Positions 8,601 through 16,565 of a stretch of 64,000 nt of DNA are shown here, piece after piece. Within the stretch, counting starts at the first letter, position 1, and every line of letters begins with the position of its first letter. The stretch is from Encephalitozoon hellem ATCC 50504. Lineage: Eukaryota > Microsporidia > Unikaryonidae. A model generated the notes under the pieces. The model did not search any database. It worked only from the letters and a program-made list of their open reading frames with translations, and had not been told where the DNA came from. Location: contig NC_018469.1 in assembly GCF_000277815.2 (NCBI RefSeq), positions 115,950 to 179,949 on the forward strand. Direction: 5' to 3'. The position numbers and the translations under genes were made by a program.

Positions 8601-11048
8601 TTCAAGTTCTGTGTAGACAAGAACTTTACAGCAGCAAGGAAATGCCTAGGATATGAAGTAATGGCAGGGGATGGCGGGGTGGAGAGCGATAGAACGGACG
8701 AGGGAGGTTCTTTAGCCCAAGACCTGGAACTGAAAGTTTTGTTATCTGAAATCATAGACGAGTGCCAGGATGATGAGGTCATGAAATTTATGGATGATTG
8801 CAAAAGAATAGAAAAGGATTTTTCTGATTGGAAGAATCTATCAAGTAAAAACGAGATATTCAGGCACTTCATAAAGGATTGTGAGCTTGTGTCCAAGAGC
8901 AAAAACTTGCTTAAGACCTTGGATTTGATAGCGGGGAGAAGGGAGTTGGCAGGAGATGACAGGATGCTTCTGGAATGCCATGAAAGCCTTGTGGCGGGGA
9001 TCAGGTCCATGATAAGTGCAAAGGACGATATATCGTGTGATGAAATGTTTGAATCCTTGGTTGCTTCTTCGAAGCAAGATATCACAGAGAGCCTTAGCCA
9101 AGGGCTTCATAACAAAGAATATTTTGATGATTTTGCATCTGTGGACACAGCTTGGGTGGAGAGACGTCCTGAAAGGATAGGGTATATGGATAGAAGCAAG
9201 TCTGGGAGTGTGAGCAGATACACTACTCTGGATGAGTTTGAAAGAGACCTAAGACTTGCAATGATAAAAAGCTATCGGGGAGACAACGATGTAAACAGAT
9301 GTATTCAAGAGATTGGAGACATGCTACTTAAGAGGGAATGGTGTGTGCTGTATGAGCTAGCAGAACTGAATGTTCTGCAGGGAAAGATAAGCGATGCGAA
9401 ATCGTCTCTCAAGAAGGTTTTGGAGTTGTTTCCGAGAACATCGTTATTCTATAGAAAAGCTTTAATTAGACATGCCGAGCTTGTGGACACAAAAACAGGA
9501 TATGATTCTGCACTATCCATCCTGAGGGACTCTGGAAAGCTATTTCTCCTTGGAGCCAAGAAGTTTGAGAGTACGGAACCTGTAAAGGCAATGGAGATGT
9601 ACGTCAACAGTGTGGTACACGACAGCCAGTATTCTGATGAAGCCGTTCCCAGAATATTCCATTTGCTTTCTGAGATGACGCCATCAAAAGATATCAATGT
9701 AGGTGGCGAGCTGATAAAGAAACTTCTGGAGTCTTGTCTGTCATTGCTTCCTCCGTATTATAACCAGATACTTTCTAGGCTGAGTCATCCGAATCAAGAT
9801 GTAGCCGAGGTGGTATCTAGAACTGTACTCGAGCTTATGGAGAGGTATCCAAGCAAAACATTTTGGAGGTCCTTGATAATGATGAACTCGCAAGTTCCAA
9901 GTACAAGGAAGCGCATGGAAAGGATCATTTCCGAGCTTACGCTCGATAACAAGGTGGTTCTGTCCAATGTCAGAAGAATATCTGAGGAGTTAGTGAAAAT
10001 CTCGAAATCAAAGAAGAATGAGCTAACCATGCACGAGGACTTTCCGGAGTTTGGCAGGATGTTTCCAATTGATGCAATGGTTCCAAACACTAATATATCA
10101 ATCGGTGGGGTGAAGGATGAGGTGAAGGTCTTCAATTCTCTCCAGCGCCCCAAGAGGATATGCTTTATAGGGAGCGATGGAAAGTGCTATTATTGGCTTT
10201 GCAAAAACCAGGACGATTTAAGAAAGGATAGCCGGTTCATGGATCTGAACCTCATAATTAATAGCATACTCAGGAAACAAAGCAGCGAGAAGTACATCCG
10301 GACTTATGCTGTGATACCGTTTAGTCACGAAAGTGGAATTATAGAATGGATCAACGGATTGAGTTCACTCAAGGTCATATGCGACTCATACTACTCGAGA
10401 GATGGAATCTCTATATCTGAAACTGCATGCAGGTTTGTAAGCAGCAGGAAGATAGGGATGAGGGAATGGCACAAGGTTGTCTTGAAATTCCATCCGAGAT
10501 TTCATTTGTGGTTTAGCGATAACTTTCCGCATCCGTATAGTTGGCTGGTAGCAAGAAACAACTATACCAGAACATATGCAATAATGAACATTGTAGGGTG
10601 GTTCATGGGCCTAGGAGACAGGCACGCGGAGAATATTCTTTTTGATTCAAACACCGGCGATACTGTTCATGTTGACTTGAATTGCATCTTTGGAAAGGGG
10701 AAAGAACTGCAGGTTCCAGAAAGAGTTCCCTATAGACTCACACAAAACATAGTGGATGCGTTTGGAGTGCTTGGGCTGGAAGGTTCGTACAATGCCACTC
10801 TTTGCACAACTTTAGAGCTGTTTCTTAGAAACAGGAATATTCTAGTATCTAACCTTCTGTCCTTTGTGTATGATCCTTTGTTTGAGTGGAGAAGAAAGTC
10901 CACAACAGTACCAAAAAGGATTATCGAGGATCTGTACCGTAAGATTGACGACTTAGATGCTAGCAGTAAGTGTGATGTGCTTAACGAGGAAGCAACGAAA
11001 GATGAAAACCTATCTATGATGTACATTGGATGGCTCCCATTCGTTTGA
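5622..11048 (+). CDS. MEC1: ATR/Mec1-type checkpoint PIKK kinase
   Basis: A 1,808-residue phosphatidylinositol-3-kinase-like protein kinase of the ATR/Mec1/Rad3 type, the sensor kinase for replication stress and single-stranded DNA (yeast Mec1 is 2,368). Order: helical HEAT and FAT regions, kinase domain from about 1500, FATC at the end. The ATP lysine lies in LCKNQDDLRKDSR (K1528); the catalytic loop is GLGDRHAEN (D1666, N1671) and the metal site HVDLN (D1685), DLN in place of the common DFN. The ATR-specific stretch continues CIFGKG, VPERVPYRLTQN. The C-terminus MYIGWLPFV matches the ATR/Mec1 FATC rather than TOR, ATM or TRRAP. The kinase looks active. The open frame starts at TTG 5616; ATG 5622 follows AGCCC and was chosen. 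Confidence 0.93.
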   Translation: MNRGYLKNLYLQQLETGRYSDVFRESLQSIVSMKIMNTVMSLAAKDDEEAPFMDLLELILRNLESNVVFYEKFRKSNFHLLLFERPLRMESYTKLKAIYDKVGARRVSPGFEHTEFLSKNFYNYCLYKHAYGDYQFDLELDVRGLGPVEMNLFKSLLKMVCIENRENEHLANYIKTLPIDKDVFLAIVMPSIKIDDSKISPEDVFLVHPFQVRGSDPKRFVKPFLCNLNFHEGACRVCSRQILKSDFEEISCEEYISIIDGNIEEICFGVSHWERMRTSRMLTVILRALFKEPRDLECYRCLKYFWIEERSEMEDVMVRFLRYAASRLSIEDVQISIKMFPFTKHTPRIIFAYFVILFEGFLKYSSNPFLRNVVKNIASRSKSRFMKIRAMIFEYCLKRNFESPSHAKENASNRKKGDGRFVKKGSNEMQENELESMLGPLSEFFDEECQAFVRNNMFYIYPMMYSSLPCSASDVTFTQANIHFLIISLFLQGEEDKIEEMGYGKDELCAMGVDVIVPLLCNGYFKYDVLKRFFGDVQKYIGRHLPRFLFVLKKVYVERPFELQVCVFKVLKCIIEAISGNVKMLFNYLFPFIEFFMRKHEDTCGTDCKMIFIEYYSSFFENDCLIRNMPRIFPYLDIDKIIRWSNAKNENDCLDIVAGLLDARGHFPQETSTLKAVEFLTRTFGGSEGAEGFDEETFVENILVRFFKSQTFRAKIGNVYRGLVGAGNDAAFMIGCISQGFLEQGGLPSVCDIPVIECTPEAIARVMIEKYLSEIDPEKQDLYFFIIQEGLRFIKEPLSERIEEIVEQFRSTQYLYKHVPSHPVEKVYEKTYSFKKFLERLYRYSLREVEKTGMNDYFNLLKYGDLLDTQFLEFHCLCLARLALDMGDGKILDVARSIASDLQGGVDRRIARFVLKLHRFTNGKHISDQEILRISIFLKDHYSSAQVLEKMIRKERKRELFDILQYCYYSVKDYDKVLGISSVFSRPTLINLFFKFCVDKNFTAARKCLGYEVMAGDGGVESDRTDEGGSLAQDLELKVLLSEIIDECQDDEVMKFMDDCKRIEKDFSDWKNLSSKNEIFRHFIKDCELVSKSKNLLKTLDLIAGRRELAGDDRMLLECHESLVAGIRSMISAKDDISCDEMFESLVASSKQDITESLSQGLHNKEYFDDFASVDTAWVERRPERIGYMDRSKSGSVSRYTTLDEFERDLRLAMIKSYRGDNDVNRCIQEIGDMLLKREWCVLYELAELNVLQGKISDAKSSLKKVLELFPRTSLFYRKALIRHAELVDTKTGYDSALSILRDSGKLFLLGAKKFESTEPVKAMEMYVNSVVHDSQYSDEAVPRIFHLLSEMTPSKDINVGGELIKKLLESCLSLLPPYYNQILSRLSHPNQDVAEVVSRTVLELMERYPSKTFWRSLIMMNSQVPSTRKRMERIISELTLDNKVVLSNVRRISEELVKISKSKKNELTMHEDFPEFGRMFPIDAMVPNTNISIGGVKDEVKVFNSLQRPKRICFIGSDGKCYYWLCKNQDDLRKDSRFMDLNLIINSILRKQSSEKYIRTYAVIPFSHESGIIEWINGLSSLKVICDSYYSRDGISISETACRFVSSRKIGMREWHKVVLKFHPRFHLWFSDNFPHPYSWLVARNNYTRTYAIMNIVGWFMGLGDRHAENILFDSNTGDTVHVDLNCIFGKGKELQVPERVPYRLTQNIVDAFGVLGLEGSYNATLCTTLELFLRNRNILVSNLLSFVYDPLFEWRRKSTTVPKRIIEDLYRKIDDLDASSKCDVLNEEATKDENLSMMYIGWLPFV

Positions 11049-11134
11049 GTCTCAAACATCCAAGGAGAGCGCTAGACCTATAGCATGCCAATGCCCCACA
11101 ATAAAGATATACCTAAAATGCTTTTTAAGACTAT

Positions 11135-11641
11135 TTACTTTTCAAAAAGGCCTTGAAGATCGTCAAGGAATTCCTCGTGCACAAGCCTTCCATTGGAGTC
11201 AAACAAATCGAACACAGACTTTGTATACTTGCTTGGGATGAGCTTGTTTTTGTTATACACGAGTAACACATATGTAGGGTCTGGTGCGCTGATGTTTGTT
11301 GAGACGACTCTGTCTTCAAATACCATGGAAGAGCCTACATATCGGAAGTAGATTTCTCCAAGAAGATTGATTATGAAATAGAACAAAGTTAGCGGGGCTA
11401 TGATATTCCTGTGGTGTTCAAACTCTGACGTGGTGGAAAGATATGCAACTACAAGGGCAATTGCCGTTGATATCAATCCTATCACTATTTTAATATCTGT
11501 GGAAACCTTAGACTGTTTTGAGTTCTTAACATTTTCCATGAAGTCACGAACTACATCATCAAGGATGATCTTCAGCTCGCTTAGGCTGTATATATCTCCT
11601 CTGAGTGGGCTTTTGTTGTACCTGGCCTTCAAGTTGTCCAT
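11135..11641 (-). CDS. SPC2: Signal peptidase complex subunit 2 (SPC25 family)
   Basis: A 168-residue ER membrane protein of the SPC25/SPCS2 family, the non-catalytic subunit that links signal peptidase to the translocon. The N-terminal cytosolic part contains SLSELKIILDDVV, like the conserved helix before the membrane in this family. Two hydrophobic segments follow at about 49-70 and 79-100 joined by a short loop, then a cytosolic domain ending QGLFEK. The frame stays open upstream to another ATG at 11719, inside the MCM4 gene. I chose the ATG at 11641 because AAATATTTACCC stands directly before it, the strongest form of start signal seen in this window, and because the extra 26 residues have no family counterpart. 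Confidence 0.75.
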   Translation of the reverse strand: MDNLKARYNKSPLRGDIYSLSELKIILDDVVRDFMENVKNSKQSKVSTDIKIVIGLISTAIALVVAYLSTTSEFEHHRNIIAPLTLFYFIINLLGEIYFRYVGSSMVFEDRVVSTNISAPDPTYVLLVYNKNKLIPSKYTKSVFDLFDSNGRLVHEEFLDDLQGLFEK

Positions 11642-11691
11642 GCAGGGTAAATATTTTACAAAGATGTTAACTGCGGTAAGAGACACCCCAA
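11642..11691. promoter_or_regulatory. Shared 50-bp divergent promoter, SPC2 / MCM4
   Basis: Both ends carry the start signal: on the minus strand AAATATTTACCC before the SPC2 ATG, and on the plus strand ACACCCCA before the MCM4 ATG. Nothing else is recognisable in the 50 bp. Confidence 0.5.
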
Positions 11692-13818
11692 ATGGATTCC
11701 GATCCACATTCATCTGCATTTTCGTTCTACGATGCCAGCCAGGATGTTCAACTGAACCTCACGCCCTCGCAGGGAGAGCTCAGCTCCACGTTCACGCCCA
11801 TAGTAGAGACAGAAAGAGTCAAGGTGATATGGGGAACAACCATAAATATTCAAGAGGCATCAGAGCAGTTCAAGGAGTTTATCCGGAGGAACAGAGACTA
11901 TTACAGCATCCTTGAGCAGATGGATCTCACCCAGGAGTTTGTGTTTGATCTTAACTGCGAGGATCTTGACGATGATCTTCGGGGCCAGCTTGCAACATAT
12001 CCCCAGGAGGTACTTCCAATTCTCCAGGGCTCTCTCCAAGAGATATACACAGAGAACTTTCCGAGCTTCAGTGGGTCTATTAAAATAAGGCCTTTTGGGA
12101 TAGGAAAGCCTCTTTCGATAAGAAACATAAATCCAAGTGATATCGACAAGATTGTACAAATAACAGGGATGGTTATCAGATCGTCCTCTGTGATCCCTGA
12201 AATTGTAAGGGCTTTCTTCAAGTGCTCAAAGTGCCAGCGTGAGTGCTTTGTGGAGAGCATAAGGAATGTGATTGAAGAGCCAAGCAAGTGCGAGTGCGGG
12301 GGGAAGTACACCCAGCAGCTGGTTCACAATGCGAGCGAGTTTGAAGATAAGCAGATAGCAAGGATCCAGGAACTTCCCGAGGGAATCCCTGATGGGACAA
12401 CGCCCATGGCAATGACGATAGTATGCAGAAACGAATTTGTCGATGGACTTATCCCAGGAGACAGAGTTAAAGTAGTGGGGATCTTGAAAGCAACGCCTGT
12501 GAGGCTCAATCCTGTGATGAGGAAAATTAAGAGTACATTTAGAACCTATCTTGAGCTTCTCAGTTATCAAGTGATAAGTAGAAGGACCGAGGAAAAAGAC
12601 CCTATCGACAAGATCGACGAGCTCAGAAGAAGACCCGAAGTGTATGAGATACTGGCAAACTCGATAGCACCCTCTGTATGTGGGATGGAAGACACAAAAA
12701 AGGCCCTTCTTCTGCAACTGTTTGGAGGAGTTAGAAAGGAGCTTGGGAGTTCGAGGCTCAGAGGAGACATAAACATACTTCTGGCAGGAGATCCTGGAAT
12801 ATCGAAATCGCAGCTGCTAAGCTTCATACATAGGACTTCTGAAAGAGGAATGTACACAAGCGGAAGAGGGTCCAGTGCAGTTGGGCTGACGGCAAGCGTG
12901 GCCAAGGACCCGGATACAGGGCAATTCATTCTAGAATCCGGGGCTCTTGTTCTATCTGACAACGGGATATGCTGCATAGACGAGTTCGATAAGATGAGCG
13001 ATACGACAAGAAGTGTACTGCATGAGGTAATGGAACAGCAGACAGTCTCCGTTGCGAAAGCAGGAATCATAACCACGCTGAATGCAAGGTGCTCGATCCT
13101 TGCAAGTTGCAACCCGATTGAAAGCAAATACAATCCCAGAAAAAGCATAGTTGAAAACATCAACCTTCCCCCAACGCTGTTGAGTAGGTTTGATGTTGTA
13201 TGCCTTCTGATAGATAAATCTGACGAGTTCCAGGACAGGGCAATAGGCGATCACATTGTCTCTTTATATTCCGAGGGTGTAGCAAAAAAGGAGCATGTTG
13301 ATGCAGATCTTCTTAAAGCATATGTGAGGGAAGCGAAGAGAATAATGCCGAAGCTGACCTCTGAAAGCATGAAGATGCTGACACAAGCATATGTCGATCT
13401 TAGACAGATGGATAACGGAAAGACAATAACAGCAACAACAAGACAGCTGGAGAGTTTAATTCGACTGAGTGAGGCACATGCAAGAATGAGATTCTCGAGC
13501 ACTGTTGACAGCAAAGATGTTAGAGAGGCAGTAAGAATAATAAGAGAAAGTCTTCTTATGTATGCAATTGACCCATCTACTGGGAAGGTGGACATGGATA
13601 TGGTAATTACAGGGAGAAGCACGTCTAGAAATAAGATGCTTGAAAGCCTGAAGGATGCAATTCTCCTTATGGTCAAAGACAAGGTGGAAGTTTCTGAAAT
13701 AGTCAAGAGGACAGGAGCAGACGAAAAGATGGTACAGGAGGCCTTGGAAGAGCTTGTATTGGAAGACAAGCTGATAGGCTCTACCAAAGAGTCTTGCTAC
13801 GAAAGGGTAGGCAATTGA
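11692..13818 (+). CDS. MCM4: MCM4 subunit of the replicative helicase
   Basis: A 708-residue MCM-family AAA+ ATPase assigned to MCM4, part of the Mcm2-7 helicase. The string RNINPSDIDKIVQITGMVIR is typical of MCM4 (family: LNPSDIDKLISIKGMVIRSS). A zinc site has CSKC near 180 and CEC near 203. The AAA+ core shows Walker A GDPGISKSQ near 368, Walker B CIDEFDKM near 430 and the arginine finger LLSRFD near 498. A winged-helix-like end follows. The N-terminal tail before the folded domain is only about 60 residues with few S/T-P sites, much shorter than in yeast Mcm4 (933 residues), where this tail is the main target of the Dbf4-dependent kinase. The ATG is preceded by CCCC. Confidence 0.92.
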   Translation: MDSDPHSSAFSFYDASQDVQLNLTPSQGELSSTFTPIVETERVKVIWGTTINIQEASEQFKEFIRRNRDYYSILEQMDLTQEFVFDLNCEDLDDDLRGQLATYPQEVLPILQGSLQEIYTENFPSFSGSIKIRPFGIGKPLSIRNINPSDIDKIVQITGMVIRSSSVIPEIVRAFFKCSKCQRECFVESIRNVIEEPSKCECGGKYTQQLVHNASEFEDKQIARIQELPEGIPDGTTPMAMTIVCRNEFVDGLIPGDRVKVVGILKATPVRLNPVMRKIKSTFRTYLELLSYQVISRRTEEKDPIDKIDELRRRPEVYEILANSIAPSVCGMEDTKKALLLQLFGGVRKELGSSRLRGDINILLAGDPGISKSQLLSFIHRTSERGMYTSGRGSSAVGLTASVAKDPDTGQFILESGALVLSDNGICCIDEFDKMSDTTRSVLHEVMEQQTVSVAKAGIITTLNARCSILASCNPIESKYNPRKSIVENINLPPTLLSRFDVVCLLIDKSDEFQDRAIGDHIVSLYSEGVAKKEHVDADLLKAYVREAKRIMPKLTSESMKMLTQAYVDLRQMDNGKTITATTRQLESLIRLSEAHARMRFSSTVDSKDVREAVRIIRESLLMYAIDPSTGKVDMDMVITGRSTSRNKMLESLKDAILLMVKDKVEVSEIVKRTGADEKMVQEALEELVLEDKLIGSTKESCYERVGN

Positions 13819-13856
13819 AGAAGAGACCTTGGATTCCAAGTCTATCCCCTTTTGAC

Positions 13857-14492
13857 CTAGAGTTTGGATAAAACATTGTTTGGCCTCTCTTTTTTCTGTA
13901 TTTTGTTATGGAAATACCACCAATAGTAATATTTTTTCCAGTCGCTAATCCCTTCATCAGGTTCTGTCTTGTGTTCCCTCATTGCTTGAAGCTGGGATGT
14001 CTTCAGTCTAGAGTCTCTGAAAAGTATGGAATCCTCTATCAGGTTTTCTATTACTGCAGTTGCATTCACCAGGTTTTCCTGTGTCTCTGCGGTTACGTAG
14101 CAATGCAAAGGCTCTGCATACTTATCCTTGTAAGACCCTCTTATGTATATTCTAGTTCTTGTGATTCTTTCAAGTTGTTTCTGGGTGGAACCTTTAGGGC
14201 CTATAATTAAGCCTACAAAGTTGCTTTCAGGAAATTCCTGGATAGGAATGTAGATCTTATTTGTATAAATTCCTCCAGACACAGTGACATTTCCTTGGAC
14301 CTGCTGACCCAAAACGTGTTGCTTTCTGGCCTTGAGCCACCGAATCAGACTTTGGTCGTTGGATGCTGCTGCAGCTTGAATACGCCGGTCTATCTCCTCT
14401 ACGCGGATGGCGTTGACCAAATCTTTGAACTCAGATTTGTCTTTTACACCTTTCGGTAGTGCCACCTTCTCTGGATATCGAAATGACTCCAT
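13857..14492 (-). CDS. BBP: Branchpoint-binding protein (SF1/BBP/Msl5), KH-QUA2
   Basis: A 211-residue splicing factor that recognises the intron branchpoint sequence. After an N-terminal helical region, IYIPIQEFPESNFVGLIIGP begins the KH domain, with the GPKG loop at 98-101 and then IYIRGS, as in SF1 and yeast Msl5. A QUA2-like helix follows at about 160-175. Zinc knuckles and the proline-rich tail of larger homologues are missing (Msl5 has 476 residues). The C-terminus is rich in tyrosine and tryptophan, then basic. The open frame begins at a TTG (14537); ATG 14492 with CCTCCC directly upstream was chosen. Divergent from the G3BP-like gene with 38 bp between starts. Its presence implies that some introns are still spliced in this genome. 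Confidence 0.88.
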   Translation of the reverse strand: MESFRYPEKVALPKGVKDKSEFKDLVNAIRVEEIDRRIQAAAASNDQSLIRWLKARKQHVLGQQVQGNVTVSGGIYTNKIYIPIQEFPESNFVGLIIGPKGSTQKQLERITRTRIYIRGSYKDKYAEPLHCYVTAETQENLVNATAVIENLIEDSILFRDSRLKTSQLQAMREHKTEPDEGISDWKKYYYWWYFHNKIQKKERPNNVLSKL

Positions 14493-14530
14493 GGGAGGTC
14501 TATGAAAAAGATGTAAATTTTTGCTCCCTG
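14493..14530. promoter_or_regulatory. 38-bp divergent start region, BBP / G3BP-like
   Basis: GGGAGG touches the BBP start (CCTCCC on its strand) and TAAATTTTTGCTCCCTG leads into the ATG at 14531. The second matches the AT-block-plus-CCC start signal and decided the start of the G3BP-like gene over two in-frame upstream candidates (GTG 14459, ATG 14483) that would overlap BBP. Confidence 0.5.
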
Positions 14531-15154
14531 ATGACAAGTATTCCTAAATCGAACGAAATAGTCTTTGTAAAGAACTACTACAACATGCTCTGCAATAGAC
14601 CATCACTTATCCACCAGTATTACATGAAAGATTCCCAGATCACAATAAATAAAGAAACGGGCAAGCCTGAGATATGTACAGAGGATTTCGGGAAGTACAT
14701 CAAATCCAAGATATCTAGCCCGATTTCAAAGGTGTTTATATCCCATCTATCTTGTCAAAAAACAGATGATTTGAAATCAATCATAAATGTCATTGGGCAG
14801 TTTGTTTACAGCGATTTGACGCAGGTAAGGATAGCTCATCAGTTTATTGTGTCGAAGATTGACTCCACCTTATATATAAAGAACGAAATCTTGACGTTCC
14901 TTGATGAAGAAGTCGTTTATGAAACAGAGAGCGATGCAAAGAGGGTTGTCGCTGTGCTTTGTGGTAAGAATAGCATGCTTCAAGCGGCCGGTGTGATTTC
15001 CGAGTTTGGAAAGATTATATCCATAAAGCTCGAAAACGACGACAGGGTTGTTATGACGCTAAATAGTGCAGAGGATGTGGAGAATATCAAAAGAAATGCT
15101 GCAAAGATTGTTTCACAGGGATACAAGCTTGAACTTGATGGTCTAAAGATATGA
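14531..15154 (+). CDS. G3BP-like NTF2-domain plus RRM RNA-binding protein
   Basis: A 207-residue protein with two domains. Residues about 5-120 resemble the NTF2-like domain of G3BP/Bre5 proteins: FVKNYYNMLCNRPSLIHQYY corresponds to the opening of G3BP (a conserved YY, then LHRFY), with a further strand in FGKYIKSKISSP. Residues about 133-205 form an RRM-like fold (VVAVLCGKNS, then GKIISIKLENDDRVVMTL). G3BP proteins act in stress granules and, with Ubp3 in yeast, in ubiquitin removal. The long disordered acidic and RGG parts of animal G3BP are absent here. The start at 14531 rests on the AAATTTTT-CCC signal just upstream. It is followed on the same strand by the FYR gene after 46 bp. Confidence 0.7.
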   Translation: MTSIPKSNEIVFVKNYYNMLCNRPSLIHQYYMKDSQITINKETGKPEICTEDFGKYIKSKISSPISKVFISHLSCQKTDDLKSIINVIGQFVYSDLTQVRIAHQFIVSKIDSTLYIKNEILTFLDEEVVYETESDAKRVVAVLCGKNSMLQAAGVISEFGKIISIKLENDDRVVMTLNSAEDVENIKRNAAKIVSQGYKLELDGLKI

Positions 15155-15200
15155 AAGGATCGAAGGACTTTGGAATAAATTCTTATGGGCAACTTGTTTT

Positions 15201-15857
15201 ATGTTCCTTTCTTCCTTGGAACGATGTTCGTGTGTGAGAAGAGCCCTTCAAAGTATAATGGAAGGAGAGGAGAATCTAGCAAAGAGGTTTGTGGATGCAT
15301 ATAACAGACGTGTGGAGCTATATATGCAAAGGCAGGCACTGGAAGACGCCATAAACAAAGGGCTTATTGACCAGCGCACACTTAAGGAGGCAATAGAGAT
15401 GAATAAGGATCTAGGGAGCCGGGAGCAGTCAAGGCCGCCAGACCAAGGAACAATGTTTGGAACAGGGATACATAGGCTATCTCTCATTGATATAGGTAGG
15501 CTTCCTACAGATAATGTAGATATGTTTCATACAGAGACAGCAATATATCCTGTAGGATACATGTGTAGGAAGAAGTACAAAAAGCACAACGCCTACAAGA
15601 AGAAAGCAAAGGATAGAATTTTATATATTTGCAGCGTGGATCCTCACAAGGGCCCTATTATTTCTGCTGATGATGGGAGGAAGTGGTACGGGCCAACTAT
15701 GTGGAGGGATTTTGTAGATAGCATTGATGGAACCATTGAGTACAAGAGCGTTGAGGAGTTTTTTGGGTTTGGAAATTCTGCACTGGTCAAGAAAATTGAG
15801 TCTCTTGGAGACTTATCTCCCTTCAAAAGATACATTCCATTGAATAAAAGACTCTAG
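15201..15857 (+). CDS. FYRN/FYRC-domain protein
   Basis: A 218-residue protein with a short helical N-terminus (about 25-70, coiled-coil-like) followed by an FYRN-like motif (YPVGYMCRKKYKK, then DRILYICSV) and an FYRC-like motif (GPTMWRDFV, then EEFFGFGNSALVKKIESL). FYR domains occur in chromatin proteins such as MLL/trithorax, some JmjC demethylases and TBRG1. Here they stand alone: no SET, PHD or JmjC domain is present, so TBRG1 is the nearest arrangement. A nuclear, chromatin-linked role is inferred. An alternative start is ATG 15258 (residue 20). I kept 15201 because AAATTCTTATGGGC lies just before it. Confidence 0.65.
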   Translation: MFLSSLERCSCVRRALQSIMEGEENLAKRFVDAYNRRVELYMQRQALEDAINKGLIDQRTLKEAIEMNKDLGSREQSRPPDQGTMFGTGIHRLSLIDIGRLPTDNVDMFHTETAIYPVGYMCRKKYKKHNAYKKKAKDRILYICSVDPHKGPIISADDGRKWYGPTMWRDFVDSIDGTIEYKSVEEFFGFGNSALVKKIESLGDLSPFKRYIPLNKRL

Positions 15858-15927
15858 AAATAAAGGCTTTCCAAGTGTACCACATCTATGACTGGCATTT
15901 ATAAGGCTTCTAAGATGTCTTTTATTT

Positions 15928-16488
15928 TCAAAAGGAAAGCCTAACAACCATGAGTACTGCAACTAAGATGAAGAGAATGAGCAGTATGGATCTAATGATC
16001 CCAGCTCTCCAAAGCTTTCTTTGTCTAGTGATCCCTAGCTGTTCATTTATAAGCATTCCATACTGCTCTCCTTCTTCAAGGCGTTCCATGACATTGTCAA
16101 TGGGAAGTATAGCATCATTAACTGCATAGTTTATGTAATCTGAAACTGCAATAACTTCCTGTACACTCTTGGCTACCTCATCAATCGTACCCTTCCTGCC
16201 CATCGCTTCAATGTGTATCTTGCATGCAGATATTTCGTCATCTAGCTCTTTATAGGGTCTTGGCATGTATTTGTACCTATTCTTTAGCTCGTTGTACTGC
16301 CTTACAAGTCTAGGGGATTGCTGCCCACACTCAACAAGGCGGTCACAGATCCGAAACATGTCCTCTATCTTCGATTCCTTTTCTTCAGAGGCATCCACCT
16401 CAAGCTCCCTTATAGATCTATCCAGTACACTTATTCTTTTGGAGAAGGTAGCACCATCCATTGCGAGAGCTTGTTTATCCTGTATCAT
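15928..16488 (-). CDS. Tail-anchored, SNARE-like membrane protein
   Basis: A 186-residue protein with charged, heptad-like helices over most of its length and one hydrophobic segment at the very end (about 166-183, SILLILFILVAVLMVV) followed by only a few residues. This is the plan of a tail-anchored SNARE: an N-terminal helical bundle, a SNARE-like helix around 115-155 (VSDYINYAVNDAILPIDNVM), then the anchor facing ER, Golgi or vacuole. I could not assign it to Sec20, Bos1, Gos1 or Vti1, and no clear central-layer glutamine could be fixed by eye. Another tail-anchored coiled-coil protein is possible. The start ATG lacks the CCC signal; ATG at residue 10 is an alternative. Confidence 0.5.
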   Translation of the reverse strand: MIQDKQALAMDGATFSKRISVLDRSIRELEVDASEEKESKIEDMFRICDRLVECGQQSPRLVRQYNELKNRYKYMPRPYKELDDEISACKIHIEAMGRKGTIDEVAKSVQEVIAVSDYINYAVNDAILPIDNVMERLEEGEQYGMLINEQLGITRQRKLWRAGIIRSILLILFILVAVLMVVRLSF

Positions 16489-16565
16489 CTATAGACGAGA
16501 TTAATGATCTTTGTTACAAATATGACAAGTATAGGACTGGGATGAACTTCGGACAGAACAATCTG

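Noticed and set aside
11642..11719. A 26-residue N-terminal extension of SPC2 into MCM4
   Set aside because: The extension overlaps the MCM4 start and has no family counterpart; the inner ATG carries the best start signal in the window.
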